A stretch of DNA of 64,000 nt, taken from Flavobacterium davisii. GTDB taxonomy: Bacteria > Bacteroidota > Bacteroidia > Flavobacteriales > Flavobacteriaceae. Where the stretch lies: contig NZ_CP067378.1 of assembly GCF_019565505.1 (NCBI RefSeq), positions 3,258,501-3,322,500 on the forward strand, in the 5' to 3' direction. A program made the position numbers and the translations under genes. Shown in pieces: positions 55,029 to 64,000 of the stretch. The notes under the pieces were generated by a model. That model worked only from the letters and a program-made list of their open reading frames with translations, had not been told where the DNA came from and did not search any database. Position 1 is the first letter of the stretch. Every line of letters starts with the position of its first letter.

Positions 55029-55896
55029 AAAAAATTTTTATCATAAGTTGGATCGGATTATCTCTTTTAAGTTGTAAAAAGATACTTTAGTAGAAGTAGT
55101 GGATGTTCCAGCTACTCCTATAATGGCTGTTGAAAAAAAAGATACAAAACCTTCCGACCTAAAAGCTATAGAAGGAGCTTTTCAGCTATATAATTTACCT
55201 TTTGATTACAAAGCTTTAGAGCCCTATGTAGATGCCAATACTTTAGAATTACATTACTCAAAGTATTTATTACCTTACGTTAATGCTTTAAACAAAGCAG
55301 TTATAGGAACAAAATATGAAGTATTAGATTATTTAAATATATTTAAAAATTTAAACTATTCTGATACTGATATCCGTAATTATGCAGGTGCGGTGTATAA
55401 TCATAATTTTTATTTTGAATCTATTGCTCCAAAAGCAGGAGGACAACCCACTGGAGAGCTATTAGATGCTATTAATAGAGATTTTGGCTCTTTCGATTTA
55501 TTTATACAAAACTTTTCTGAAGCTTCTATAAAAATAAATGGTTCTGGTTGGACTTGGTTACTTTCTGATAAATACGGCAAATTACGAATTATTACAACTT
55601 CTAATAATGATGCTCCTCAAATGAAAGGATTAGGTTTCAAAGGGGTTCCATTGTTGTGCTTGGATATGTGGGAACACGCATATTATTTAAAATTTCAAAA
55701 TAAGAAAAAAGAATATGCTAATACCTTTTTTAGTATAATTAATTGGTCTAAAATAGAAGAAAGATATAATGCTTTTCCAAAATCTAATTACACTCCAACG
55801 AGCCCTGTTTCAACTACAATTGTAGAAGATTCTGAGTCTGATTTAGTACCTTTAGAAAATAATAAAAAGATAAAGAATAAAAGAACAAGTTTCTGA
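55021..55896 (+). CDS. Lipoprotein superoxide dismutase (Fe/Mn family)
   Basis: About 292 residues from the ATG at 55021; two one-base losses (near 55034 and near 55079) hide the N-terminus. Restored, it begins MSKKKIFIISWIGLSLLSCK, a lipoprotein signal with lipobox Cys. Metal ligands of Fe/Mn SOD are all present: LELHYSKYLLPYV, VYNHNFYFESI, and LDMWEHAYYLKF (Asp and His). The family catalyses superoxide dismutation. An exported, lipid-anchored SOD would protect the envelope, unlike the usual cytoplasmic form. A charged tail of about 45 residues follows the fold. Confidence 0.9.
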
Positions 55897-55987
55897 TTTC
55901 CTAAGTAAGATTAGATAATTATAAGTTAAAATATTAAATACTATTTATATAATTGAAGTGATTAAATTCTTAATTAGGCTTAAGAAT

Positions 55988-56040
55988 AAAAAGAGTCGAA
56001 TATTAAAATAAAAATTATTTATTAATATTCGACTCTTTTT
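55988..56040. terminator. Bidirectional hairpin terminator
   Basis: AAAAAGAGTCGAATATTA pairs with TAATATTCGACTCTTTTT (18 bases each) between two convergent genes. The stop of the minus-strand gene lies inside the loop. Confidence 0.85.
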
Positions 56041-56751
56041 CACTTAATATAATAAATCTATAAAAGATATAAAGGGATAATGTATTTAGTGCTATGCTAA
56101 TAGGTTCAAATATTTTTTCTAAAGTATAATATTTTTGAAGGATAAATATTAAGTTTTGCATCATAAACATAATAATGCTTATAAGTAAAAGATAATTTTT
56201 ATTACTAATATCATTATTTTCTAAATAGTAATTAGACAAAGCAATACCTCCCAATAAGGACATTAGAATAGCATTAAACAAAATAACTAAAAAGTTAAAA
56301 ACATAAAATTCATCAATTAAGAATATAATATATAAATAGAAAAATAAAAAAGGAAAAGAACCAATTAAAAAGGAATTATTCTTTTTTTTGTCATGCTTTT
56401 ATAAACTAAAACAAGACTTAGAAATCTATTTATTAAATAAGCAACCATTCCATAAACTAAAAAAGATTTAATCTTACTTTGAAAAAAGAAATTGCTTATG
56501 ATAACAAAAAGCAAAATGGTGATAAAAAGATAATTTCGTTTAGATGAACTATATATATATAGTATTTGTAGTAGAATTAACCGTAATAATCCAAAATAAT
56601 GGAATAAGTTGTTTATTTTAAAAATTTCATCTATTAAAAATAACAATGCAGTAGAAAAGTAAAGAATACTTATTAACTCTATTGTCTTTTTTTGAGTCAA
56701 ATTTTCCATAATTTTATTTTTAGCATTTATTATGTCATTTACAAAAGACAA
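56015..56751 (-). CDS. Integral membrane protein, possibly YhhN-like
   Basis: About 246 residues after restoring one A lost in the run at 56382-56389. The two halves then form one chain of about eight hydrophobic helices: KKTIELISILYFSTALLFLI, YHFGLL-type loops, FLVYGMVAYLINRFLSLVLV, FPFLFFYLYIIF, LMSLLGGIALSNYYLEN and ISIALNTLSLYIFYRFIILS. Length and topology resemble the YhhN/TMEM86 lysoplasmalogenase family, and the final helix with Tyr-Arg is suggestive, but I see no decisive motif. The gene stands alone. Confidence 0.5.
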
Positions 56752-56840
56752 GAGAATTTAAGAATTATAAAATGAATTAACTAGTTCTCATTCTCAAATT
56801 TAGTAAAAAAATAAAATTATGTAAGAAAAGGCTTAAAATT

Positions 56841-57011
56841 TTAATTTAGAAGCTTAAAAAAAATAGTATATCTATTAATTTTTAGCATAAAAAAACTAGT
56901 AATTTCTTTTAATTTATTTTTCCGTTCTATTTTTTTTGCTTGATTTTTAATTTTAGCTTTTTTGAGTTTAGTATTAAATTTTTTAATATTTTTTTCGTTT
57001 TTACGACTCAT
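56841..57011 (-). CDS. Possible small basic protein, 56 residues
   Basis: The ATG at 57011 overlaps the stop (TGA at 57008-57010) of the upstream gene as ATGA, which favours coupled translation. MSRKNEKNIKKFNTKLKKAK is followed by IKNQAKKIERKNKLKEI, so it is very Lys-rich, like small nucleic-acid-binding peptides. The hydrophobic last 20 residues may result from an uncorrected base loss. No family recognised. Confidence 0.3.
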   Translation of the reverse strand: MSRKNEKNIKKFNTKLKKAKIKNQAKKIERKNKLKEITSFFMLKINRYTIFFKLLN

Positions 57012-57557
57012 AAATATTTTTTTTTAATTTGCTCTAAAGTTAATTCCGTATAAATTAGATCATTTATTATTTTCTCTCTCAAAGAAGAAATATCTTCGTC
57101 AAAATATTTTGCCCAATTGGTTAAATTTAAAATATTACGAGCATTTTTTAATTTTTTTTTGAGTTTCCTTACTTGTTCTTAAAATAGCAGAACCGTTATA
57201 ATCTTTTGTTTGTTTGTGTAGATAATGAATTTCATTACGGATACGATCCCAATGAAGATAATATAATTTTTCAATTTCATTATCAGGAAAAAAACTATCC
57301 CAAGTAGCAAAACCTAGTTTATATTTAGTAGAATTTAATTTATGATCTATTAATCGCCATTTTGAATTTGCAAATCGTCCCCAATGATTTGATAATCTGT
57401 AAATTCCTTTTTCGGTATAATAATATTTACTACCCGATTTACTTATAAAATCAGGTGTTAAATCAGAAATAAAAGCAGAGGAAACCTCTTCAAACAAACA
57501 AAAAGTTTTTTTTAATGAATTTATTCGAGGATAATATTTAGATTTTGTTTTCTTCAA
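57008..57557 (-). CDS. Hypothetical protein, about 183 residues
   Basis: The start is MKKTKSKYYPRINSLKKTF. A one- or two-base error in the A runs near 57150 diverts the frame to an early stop; the conserved-looking continuation NARNILNLTNWAKYFDEDIS SLREKIINDL ends at 57008. Visible composition is aromatic and basic (SNHWGRFANSKWRL, YYLHWDRIRNEIHYLHKQTK), with no signal or membrane helix. I do not recognise the family. It overlaps a possible small basic gene at its end, and is divergent from the TlpA-like gene. Confidence 0.5.
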
Positions 57558-57671
57558 AACTTTAAATAAAACTTAAAAATGACTTATATAACTACAAAAA
57601 GGCTATTTTTGTGCTTCAAAAGTAATAAAACTATTTTTATAGTTCTTTATATTATTAACAAATACATACAG

Positions 57672-58815
57672 ATGAAAAAAATTTTAGGAATTAGTTTAGT
57701 AACCTTATCTATTGCATGTAATGGTATAATTGGTAATGGATTTAAATTTGAAGGTGAAATCAATGGATTAAAAGATGGAACAAAAGTATTTTTACAAAAG
57801 CAAGATGAAAATACAGGTATGCCGATATCTATTGATACTGCAAAAATAGAAAAAGGACAATTTGTTTTTAAAGGAGAAGCTAAAGAACCACAAGTTCACA
57901 TGATTTCTGTTGAAAATCAAGAAGGTGGTTTTATTTTTATTTTAGAGAAAGGAAACATTACGGCAAAAATTAATAAGGATAGTATACCTTTAGCAAAGGT
58001 GGGAGGTACTTATAATAATGAGGAATTAGTTAAGTATAATGCTCAAATGATGGGAATTTCTAAGCGTATGATGAATTTTCAAAAAGAAAATATGGCAAAA
58101 ATGCAAGACGCTCAAAAAACAAATGATTCTGTTACTATGAAAAAATTAAATACAGAATTTTCTAAATTTCAGGATGAGTTTATTTCTTCCGGAGATAAGT
58201 ATATTAATGAAAATCCAAAATCATTTATTTCTTTATTATTGATACCTACACTTTTTAATACGCCAAATGCGGATGTAGTTAAGATTAAAAAATCGTTTGA
58301 TGCTTTAGAAAATGATCTAAAAGAAACAGCAGCAGGTAAAAAAATAAAAAAACAGTTAGCTGATTTTGAAAAAGCAATGGAAGGATCAAAAAAAAAATGA
58401 AGTAAAAAAAGCACCTAATTTTACTGCTAAAACACCTGAAGGTAGAACGCTGAGTTTAAAACAGGTTTTAGGAAAGGTAACACTCATTGATTTTTGGGCA
58501 TCTTGGTGTGGTCCTTGTAGACAAGAAAACCCAAATGTAGTAGCTCTTTATAAAAAATGGCATCCAAAAGGATTAAATATTATAAGTGTATCTTTAGATG
58601 AAGATTTAACTAAATGGAAAGAAGCAATAAAAAAAGATCAATTAACTTGGTATCATGTTTCTAATTTGATGAAATGGGAAGACCCAATTGCTAAAGCTTA
58701 TACTATAGAAAGTATTCCTTCAACAGTTTTGGTGGATGAAAGAGGAAATATTATAGAAACTAATCTTTTTGGTAAAGATTTAGAGAATGAAATTCAAAAA
58801 ATATTACTTAAATAA
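57672..58815 (+). CDS. TlpA-like thiol-disulfide protein with DUF4369 domain
   Basis: About 380 residues from the ATG at 57672 (MKKILGISLVTLSIACNG, a lipoprotein signal); an indel in the ten-A run at 58387-58396 splits it. DUF4369 spans residues 22-120 (FKFEGEINGLKDGTKVFLQK). After a helical linker comes a thioredoxin domain with WASWCGPCRQEN (CGPC active site) and the cis-Pro loop ESIPSTVLVDERGNI. Such Bacteroidota proteins reduce or shuffle disulfides in the periplasm. An earlier in-frame start at 57579 would place the signal internally, so I reject it. It ends at a strong terminator. Confidence 0.9.
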
Positions 58816-58834
58816 CAGTTAGTTTTAAATTAAT

Positions 58835-58864
58835 AAAAAAGGGATGATTATCATCCCTTTTTTA
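58835..58864 (+). terminator. Rho-independent terminator
   Basis: AAAAAAGGGATGA pairs with TCATCCCTTTTTT around a very small loop. It works for both the TlpA-like gene (+) and pepT (-). Confidence 0.85.
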
Positions 58865-58887
58865 TTTTATTATTGTAAAGGCACAAT

Positions 58888-60129
58888 TTATTTTTGTTTA
58901 GCTACTAGTTGAGCAATTTCTACAATAACTTCAATTGCTTTTTGCATGCTTTCTACAGGAACATATTCATATTTTCCATGAAAATTATGTCCACCTGCAA
59001 AAATATTAGGACAAGGTAATCCCATGTATGATAATCTAGATCCGTCAGTACCACCACGTATTGGTTTAATGATAGGGGTAATACCTAAATTTTTCATTGC
59101 TTTTTCTGCTGTTTTTACTATATGTATCATAGGTTTAACCTTTTCACACATATTATAATATTGATCTTTTATTTCTATTTCTACAATATTATCTCCAAAT
59201 TGTTTTTTATATTTAGAGTTGATCTTATCAGCTATTTTTTGTGCTAATTTTTTACGCTTTTCAAATTTTTTGCGATTGTGATCACGAATAATTAATTGAA
59301 CCGTTGTTTCTTCTATACTTCCTTTGATATCTACAACATGAAAAAAACCTTGATAATCTTTTGTTTTTTCAGGTACTTCCTTTTTAGGTAACTTATTAAT
59401 GTATTTAGTAGCTAAAAGCATTGAATTAATCATTTTGCCTTTTGCATAACCGGGATGTACACTTTTTCCTTTAAATATGAGTTTAACTCCTGCGGCATTA
59501 AAATTTTCATATTCTAATTCTCCTATTTGGCTACCATCCATTGTATAAGCCCAGTCACACCCAAATTTTTCTACATCAAAAAAATCTGCACCACGGCCTA
59601 TTTCCTCATCAGGGGTGAACCCAACTTTAATAGTACCGTGTTTGATTTCTGGATTTTGAATCAAATACTCCATTGCTGTCATAATTTCTGTTATGCCAGC
59701 TTTATCATCAGCTCCTAATAAGGTTGTTCCGTCAGTAGTTATGAGGGTTTGTCCTTTGTATAATAACAAATCTTCAAAATAATTAGGAGATAGAATAATA
59801 TTTTTTTCTTTATTTAGAATTATATCTCCTCCATCATAGTTCGTTATGATTTGTGGTTTTATGTTAGCTCCTGTAAAATCTGGAGTGGTATCAAAATGAG
59901 AAACAAAACCAATGGTTGGCACTTTTTCTTCTATATTTGAAGGTAAGGTTGCTTGAATATAAGCCTTATCGTCTATACTTACATCTTGCATTCCTATAGA
60001 TTTTAGTTCTTCTACTAGTTTGTTAGCAAGATCCCATTGTTTAGCAGAACTTGGAGTAGTATTAGAGTTAGGGTCTGCTTCTGTATCTATTGTTACGTAG
60101 CTTATAAAGCGATCTATTATATGTTGCAT
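58888..60129 (-). CDS. pepT: Peptidase T
   Basis: 413 residues, full length, frame intact. It is an M20B zinc aminopeptidase that removes the N-terminal residue of tripeptides in the cytoplasm. Metal and catalytic residues: IGFVSHFDTTPDFTG (His, Asp), TTLLGADDKAGITEIMTAM (bridging Asp), VGFTPDEEIGRGAD (catalytic Glu pair), DWAYTMDGSQIGELEYENFN and GGHNFHGKYEYVP (last His). The gene is two bases after the nucleoid-associated protein gene on the same strand, so they are probably co-transcribed. Confidence 0.95.
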   Translation of the reverse strand: MQHIIDRFISYVTIDTEADPNSNTTPSSAKQWDLANKLVEELKSIGMQDVSIDDKAYIQATLPSNIEEKVPTIGFVSHFDTTPDFTGANIKPQIITNYDGGDIILNKEKNIILSPNYFEDLLLYKGQTLITTDGTTLLGADDKAGITEIMTAMEYLIQNPEIKHGTIKVGFTPDEEIGRGADFFDVEKFGCDWAYTMDGSQIGELEYENFNAAGVKLIFKGKSVHPGYAKGKMINSMLLATKYINKLPKKEVPEKTKDYQGFFHVVDIKGSIEETTVQLIIRDHNRKKFEKRKKLAQKIADKINSKYKKQFGDNIVEIEIKDQYYNMCEKVKPMIHIVKTAEKAMKNLGITPIIKPIRGGTDGSRLSYMGLPCPNIFAGGHNFHGKYEYVPVESMQKAIEVIVEIAQLVAKQK

Positions 60130-60131
60130 AA

Positions 60132-61189
60132 TTAAGATTTTTGTTCTTTATTAAAATATACTAAATAGTAATACATTTGTTTTTCTTCGTCCCATCCTTT
60201 TTCTACAAATTTTTCAGCACTTTCGGGATTGACAAAATCCAATTTTATTTGAATATTTGTGTCTAATTCAATTACATTTTTCATTTTTCGACGAACATCC
60301 GTTACAGCCTGATTCGCAATTGGAAAATTAGTTAAATCTTCTACACTATATTTTTCGCCTTTATCAACTTTATAGTTTTTAAATTCAGATATTAAATCAG
60401 GATTATCTAATACATCATTTAGAAAGGTTGATTCTTCAAAATTATCATTTTTAGCAAAATGATTTACAGCTCGGTTCATAAAAAGAACTTCTTCTTTTTA
60501 TCTTCGGCAGGTAAAACTACTTCTTTTGCAAAATCTTGACAAAACTTTAAATATTTTTTTGTCATAAAATTTTCATCTTGAAATGCGTCAACACTTAGGA
60601 AGTGTTCTAACCAATAACGGGCATCATAACGATTACTATCTACAGTTAGTATTTTGTATCCTTCTTCTTTTTTGTAATTAAAAATTAAACATCCTTTGTC
60701 TAATTTTTGTAAGTTAATTCCTTGTTGTAAAATCATTTCAAGATTGCTTCCTTTTTCTTCAAACTGAAGGAAATCTGATTTTATCTCGCTTTTAAATACA
60801 CCTATCGCATCTACTGGTTTATTATCAATTGAAACGTTTGTTAAATAAGTGATATATACTTCTCCATTCTTTATATGGGGATGGTTGGATTGTTCAAAAA
60901 GATGTTTGGTTATTTTTTTTGAAAGATCATGAATATTAGCTGGATTTGTAAAAATTTCGGTTGCTAAATTATACATTTCATTATATTCCAAATCTACATC
61001 ATGTGCAAATTGGTAATAATTTTCTTCCTTATCTCTAAAGGGTTTAAAGAAAAATTCTTTTAGTAAGGGCATAATTTCATCGTTTAAACCATAAGGTTGT
61101 TCAGACAAAAAGATAGCCTCATTTCTACTTTTATTTCCTACGCGATGTATGGATAGGTTTTCTATTTGGGTATTAAAAAGATTAATCAT
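60132..61189 (-). CDS. Nucleoid-associated protein, NdpA/YejK family
   Basis: About 352 residues after restoring one A near 60500 (DKKEEVLFMNRAVNHF). It belongs to the 37-kDa nucleoid-associated protein family (PF04245). Segments: IENLSIHRVGNKSRNEAIFL at the N-terminus, FLQFEEKGSNLEMILQQGIN then LDKGCLIFNYK, DARYWLEHFLSV, and RAVNHFAKNDNFEESTFLND. E. coli YejK associates with the nucleoid and topoisomerase IV; the role here is inferred only from family. It leads a two-gene unit with pepT. Confidence 0.85.
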
Positions 61190-61279
61190 ATTTTATAATA
61201 TAAGAATAAAGATTTATAGAATTTCTATTATCTAGTATTCTTGGTTTTTATTTTGTAGTGTTTTTTGAGTTTTTAAAAA

Positions 61280-61816
61280 TTAATTCCAGTTTTCTTCAAA
61301 GCCAAAATCACTAAATGAATCATCACCTTCAAACATATCAAAATCTTCATCATCATAATCATCTTCAAAATCGCTGTAAAAATCATTTTGTTCAGCATCA
61401 AATTCTTTATCTGGTGCTGTTAGTGGTAATATACCATGTGAAAACAATAAATCAGGGTAAGCTATTCCTTGTTCTGGTTCTTCAATTGCAGCTAATTCTA
61501 CAAAAAAAGTCCACATATTTAAAAAATCATATACATAGATAATTTTTGTATTATTTTTATCAAAAGTAGATGATAGTATATGATCAGCCATTGTTAACCC
61601 TTCTCCGGGATTATCACTTGTGTCAAATAAAGGAATTTCTTGATCTTGATTCCATTGATCATCACAAGTATAAAAAGCGGCCATTTCCATACCATCAAAA
61701 CCAAAAGCATTTACAATAGTATTGTGTAAATCTTCTAAACTATCATTTTCTTCAATAGCTATATCTCTAAATACATCCTCTTCAGCATCAAGGATAACTC
61801 TGAATTTGTAAATCAT
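61280..61816 (-). CDS. Plasmid pRiA4b ORF-3-like protein
   Basis: 178 residues, frame intact. YKFRVILDAEEDVFRDIAIE followed by SLEDLHNTIVNAFGFDGMEM matches PRiA4_ORF3 (PF07929), a ubiquitin-like fold first seen on plasmids and in an IS1096 passenger gene but common in chromosomes. The last 40 residues are extremely acidic (DFEDDYDDEDFDMFEGDDSF). The function is unknown. It is the third of three minus-strand genes with a 90-base gap. Confidence 0.8.
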   Translation of the reverse strand: MIYKFRVILDAEEDVFRDIAIEENDSLEDLHNTIVNAFGFDGMEMAAFYTCDDQWNQDQEIPLFDTSDNPGEGLTMADHILSSTFDKNNTKIIYVYDFLNMWTFFVELAAIEEPEQGIAYPDLLFSHGILPLTAPDKEFDAEQNDFYSDFEDDYDDEDFDMFEGDDSFSDFGFEENWN

Positions 61817-62158
61817 AAAACGAATTATTTGCTAGGGTCAAAGGTAATTATAATTTTAGAAAACGGAATTTAGAATGAGCTTTTGTTAATAATATTTTTT
61901 TAAATTTTTCTTAATTATTAATAAAATTCAATTTTGATAAAGCATTTGTCTATTTAAAATATTAATTAAATATTGGTTGAAGTGTTTTTTTTAAATATTT
62001 GATTATGAGTTTTTTATTTTATTTTACTGAGGTTGTTCAGTTTTTAATTTTAGAATAAAAACTGAATTTATAAAAATAGAATTACCGTATACCATAAAAT
62101 TAAAGTATTTTTGTAGAACACAATCTAAAAAAATAATTAATAAAATAGCAATTTTGTT
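61817..62158. other. Divergent intergenic stretch, 340 bases
   Basis: Very AT-rich, between the pRiA4b-like gene (-) and menB (+). TAAAGTATTTTTG around 62102-62114 includes TATTTTTG, a possible menB promoter element. Nothing else was recognised. Confidence 0.45.
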
Positions 62159-62997
62159 ATGAGTACAATAGAATGGCAAAAAGCCCTAGAGTTTGAAGAT
62201 ATTACGTATAAAAAATGTAATGGTGTGGCTAGAATTGCTTTTAATCGTCCAGATGTTCGTAATGCTTTTAGACCCAAAACGACTTCAGAATTATTAGTAG
62301 CTTTTAAAGACGCTCATGAAGATACTTCAATAGGTGTAGTATTATTATCGGCAGAAGGACCTTCTTCTAAGGACGGCATTTGGTCTTTTTGTAGTGGAGG
62401 AGATCAACGGGCAAGAGGACATCAAGGTTATGTTGGTGAAGATGGATACCATCGTTTAAATATTTTAGAGGTACAACGTTTGATTCGTTTTATGCCCAAA
62501 GCTGTAATTGCTGTAGTTCCCGGTTGGGCTGTAGGAGGAGGGCATTCATTGCATGTAGTTTGTGACTTGACATTAGCGAGTAAGGAACATGCTATTTTCA
62601 AACAAACAGATGCTGATGTAACTAGTTTTGATGGTGGATACGGTTCCGCTTATTTAGCTAAAATGGTAGGACAAAAGAAAGCTCGTGAAATTTTCTTTTT
62701 AGGAAGAAATTATTCTGCTCAAGAAGCGTATGAAATGGGGATGGTAAATGCCGTAATTCCTCATGAAGAGTTAGAAGAAACAGCTTATCAATGGGCTCAA
62801 GAAATATTAGAAAAATCACCTATTTCCATTAAAATGTTAAAGTTTTCAATGAATTTGACAGATGATGGAATGGTAGGTCAACAAGTTTTTGCAGGGGAAG
62901 CTACAAGATTAGCTTATATGAGTGATGAGGCTATTGAAGGGAGAAATGCCTTTTTAGAAAAACGTAAACCCAATTTTGAAAAAAATACATTCCTTAA
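62159..62997 (+). CDS. menB: 1,4-dihydroxy-2-naphthoyl-CoA synthase
   Basis: About 279 residues. It closes the second ring of menaquinone. Crotonase signatures: GVARIAFNRPDVRNAFRPKT, WSFCSGGDQRARGHQGYVGE (the SGGDQ MenB hallmark), VVPGWAVGGGHSLHVVCDLT (oxyanion Gly-Gly), DADVTSFDGGYGSAYLAKMV (catalytic Asp/Tyr region) and LAYMSDEAIEGRNAFLEKRK. The uncorrected frame runs on to 63055, but one A restored in the run near 62980 gives the natural end FEKKYIP at 62997. menA follows 300 bases later on the same strand. Confidence 0.95.
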
Positions 62998-63295
62998 TAT
63001 TTGGTGTTTTAAAATGAAATACTTCTGGCTTTATTTTCTAAAAAAAGAAAGTTAGGAGCATTTCTCTTTGCTTTAAAATCTAGAAGAATTTTAAAATATA
63101 AAGTATAGAATCTTTTGATTATATTTGGTTTTAATGATCTTTATATTTTAAAAAGATTTTTTACAGAATATTATCATAAAATTCTTTTTACTACTCCTTT
63201 TTAAAGAGTTATTAGTTTTGTGATTTAACAAATTATATAGTAATGATGACTATAATCACTAATTACTATTTCAAAATATTATTTATTCAAAAAAT

Positions 63296-64000
63296 ATGAA
63301 ACAGTGGATACAAGCAGCACGATTACGAACTTTACCTTTATCTATTTCGGGTATTTTGGTTGGTAGTATGTATGCCTATAAAACAAGTAACATTAGCTCT
63401 ATTGTATTATTTGATTGGAAAATTTTTATATTAGCTGTGTTTACAACTATTAGTTTTCAAGTACTTTCTAATTTTGCAAATGATTATGGAGACGGGGTAA
63501 AAGGAACAGATGCCAATAGAATAGGAGAAAAAGATTAGTTGCAAGTGGTGAAATAACCCCAAAACAGATGAAAATAGCTGTATATCTAACAGCTATTATT
63601 AGTTTTTTATCAGCTTGTTTACTTATTTATTTTTCTTTTAAAGATAAATACCTTAATTATTCCTTATTTTTTCTTGGTTTGGGTATAGTGTCTATTATAG
63701 CAGCTATAAAATATACCGTTGGGAATTTGGCGTATGGTTATAAAGGATTAGGGGATCTTTTTGTTTTTATTTTTTTTGGTTGGGTAAGTACTTTAGGTGT
63801 TAATTTCTTATTTACAAAAGATTTTAATACTCTATTACTTTTACCTGCTTCCGCTATTGGTATGCTTAGTTCTGGAGTGTTAAATTTAAATAATATGCGC
63901 GATGAAATTTTAGATCGCCGATCAGGTAAAAACACTTTAGTTGTAAAAATAGGAGGGAATAATGCTAAAAGATACCATTACTTTTTAATTATTACAGCAA
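63296..64000 (+). CDS. menA: 1,4-dihydroxy-2-naphthoate polyprenyltransferase, 3' end cut by window
   Basis: About 235 residues are visible after restoring one A lost near 63530; the gene leaves the window. It prenylates DHNA at the inner membrane in menaquinone synthesis. RLRTLPLSISGILVGSMYAY opens the UbiA fold, and the first Asp-rich motif is NFANDYGDGVKGTDANRIGE (N-D-x-x-D-x-x-x-D). Six helices follow, with the second region NLNNMRDEILDRRSGKNTLV (D-x-x-x-D) near the end of the window. It belongs with menB in the same pathway. Confidence 0.93.

Noticed and set aside
57579..57671. Upstream start for the TlpA-like gene
   Set aside because: It would place a clear lipoprotein signal 31 residues inside the protein; the ATG at 57672 is better.
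61280..61816. Mobile-element gene (IS1096 passenger / plasmid ORF)
   Set aside because: The family name suggests it, but no transposase, inverted ends or plasmid genes are near; treated as a chromosomal gene.

Overview
The window is AT-rich (roughly 30% G+C), gene-dense chromosomal DNA from a member of the Bacteroidota, most likely the Flavobacteriaceae. Several things support this: secreted proteins with C-terminal type IX secretion (T9SS) sorting domains, a MurF-alanine racemase fusion, menaquinone genes (menB, menA), promoters of the TAnnTTTG type, and the order birA | rsfS-ftsH-LUD-cdsA-psd-acyl-CoA-binding protein that is typical of flavobacteria. A Flavobacterium close to aquatic species is plausible, but the species cannot be fixed from sequence alone. 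No rRNA, tRNA, CRISPR array, prophage or insertion sequence was recognised.

Layout. 1-4500: a cut-off FG-GAP/XAC2610-like protein, a lipoprotein, and a divergent pair coding for a dual-specificity-type phosphatase and an LTA-synthase-like sulfatase. 4624-11236: serine dehydratase, a HopJ-family protein, recJ, a two-gene ABC exporter and an MFS permease. 11485-16087 (minus strand): LD-carboxypeptidase and poorly characterised genes (GIY-YIG-like, DUF4184, unknown, DUF2750), with a palindromic repeat element. 16354-25597: rsmI, an unknown acidic protein, tdk, murF-alr, mscL, panB, an RluA-type pseudouridine synthase, an aldehyde dehydrogenase and a membrane protein. 26197-33245: purine nucleoside phosphorylase, lpxK, a Nif3-like protein and its zinc-ribbon-like partner, a hydrolase, an RluF-type synthase and kdsA. 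33390-38018: a TetR-TolC-EmrA-EmrB efflux operon. 38439-44966: an RsmB-type methyltransferase, two secreted endonuclease I paralogues and lpd. 45429-48726: two overlapping DUF262 genes, the second with a C-terminal DUF1524/HNH nuclease; this is the best candidate here for a defence (type IV restriction-like) system. 48796-64000: a thioesterase, birA, rsfS, ftsH, LUD, cdsA, psd, an acyl-CoA-binding protein, a lipoprotein superoxide dismutase, small unknowns, a TlpA-like thioredoxin, pepT, a nucleoid-associated protein, a pRiA4b ORF-3-like protein, menB and the start of menA.

The dominant feature of the window as given is frame damage. About thirty genes, including essential ones (ftsH, lpxK, kdsA, birA, murF-alr), are split by single-base indels. 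Nearly all are one-base losses in A/T runs. A second class is one-base changes inside CCGGG/CCNGG-like sites. The flanking frames still encode conserved protein, so I read these as consensus errors of an unpolished long-read assembly rather than gene decay, and I annotate each gene across its break.

Intergenic space carries at least three dispersed palindromic repeat families, several strong rho-independent terminators and TAnnTTTG promoters.
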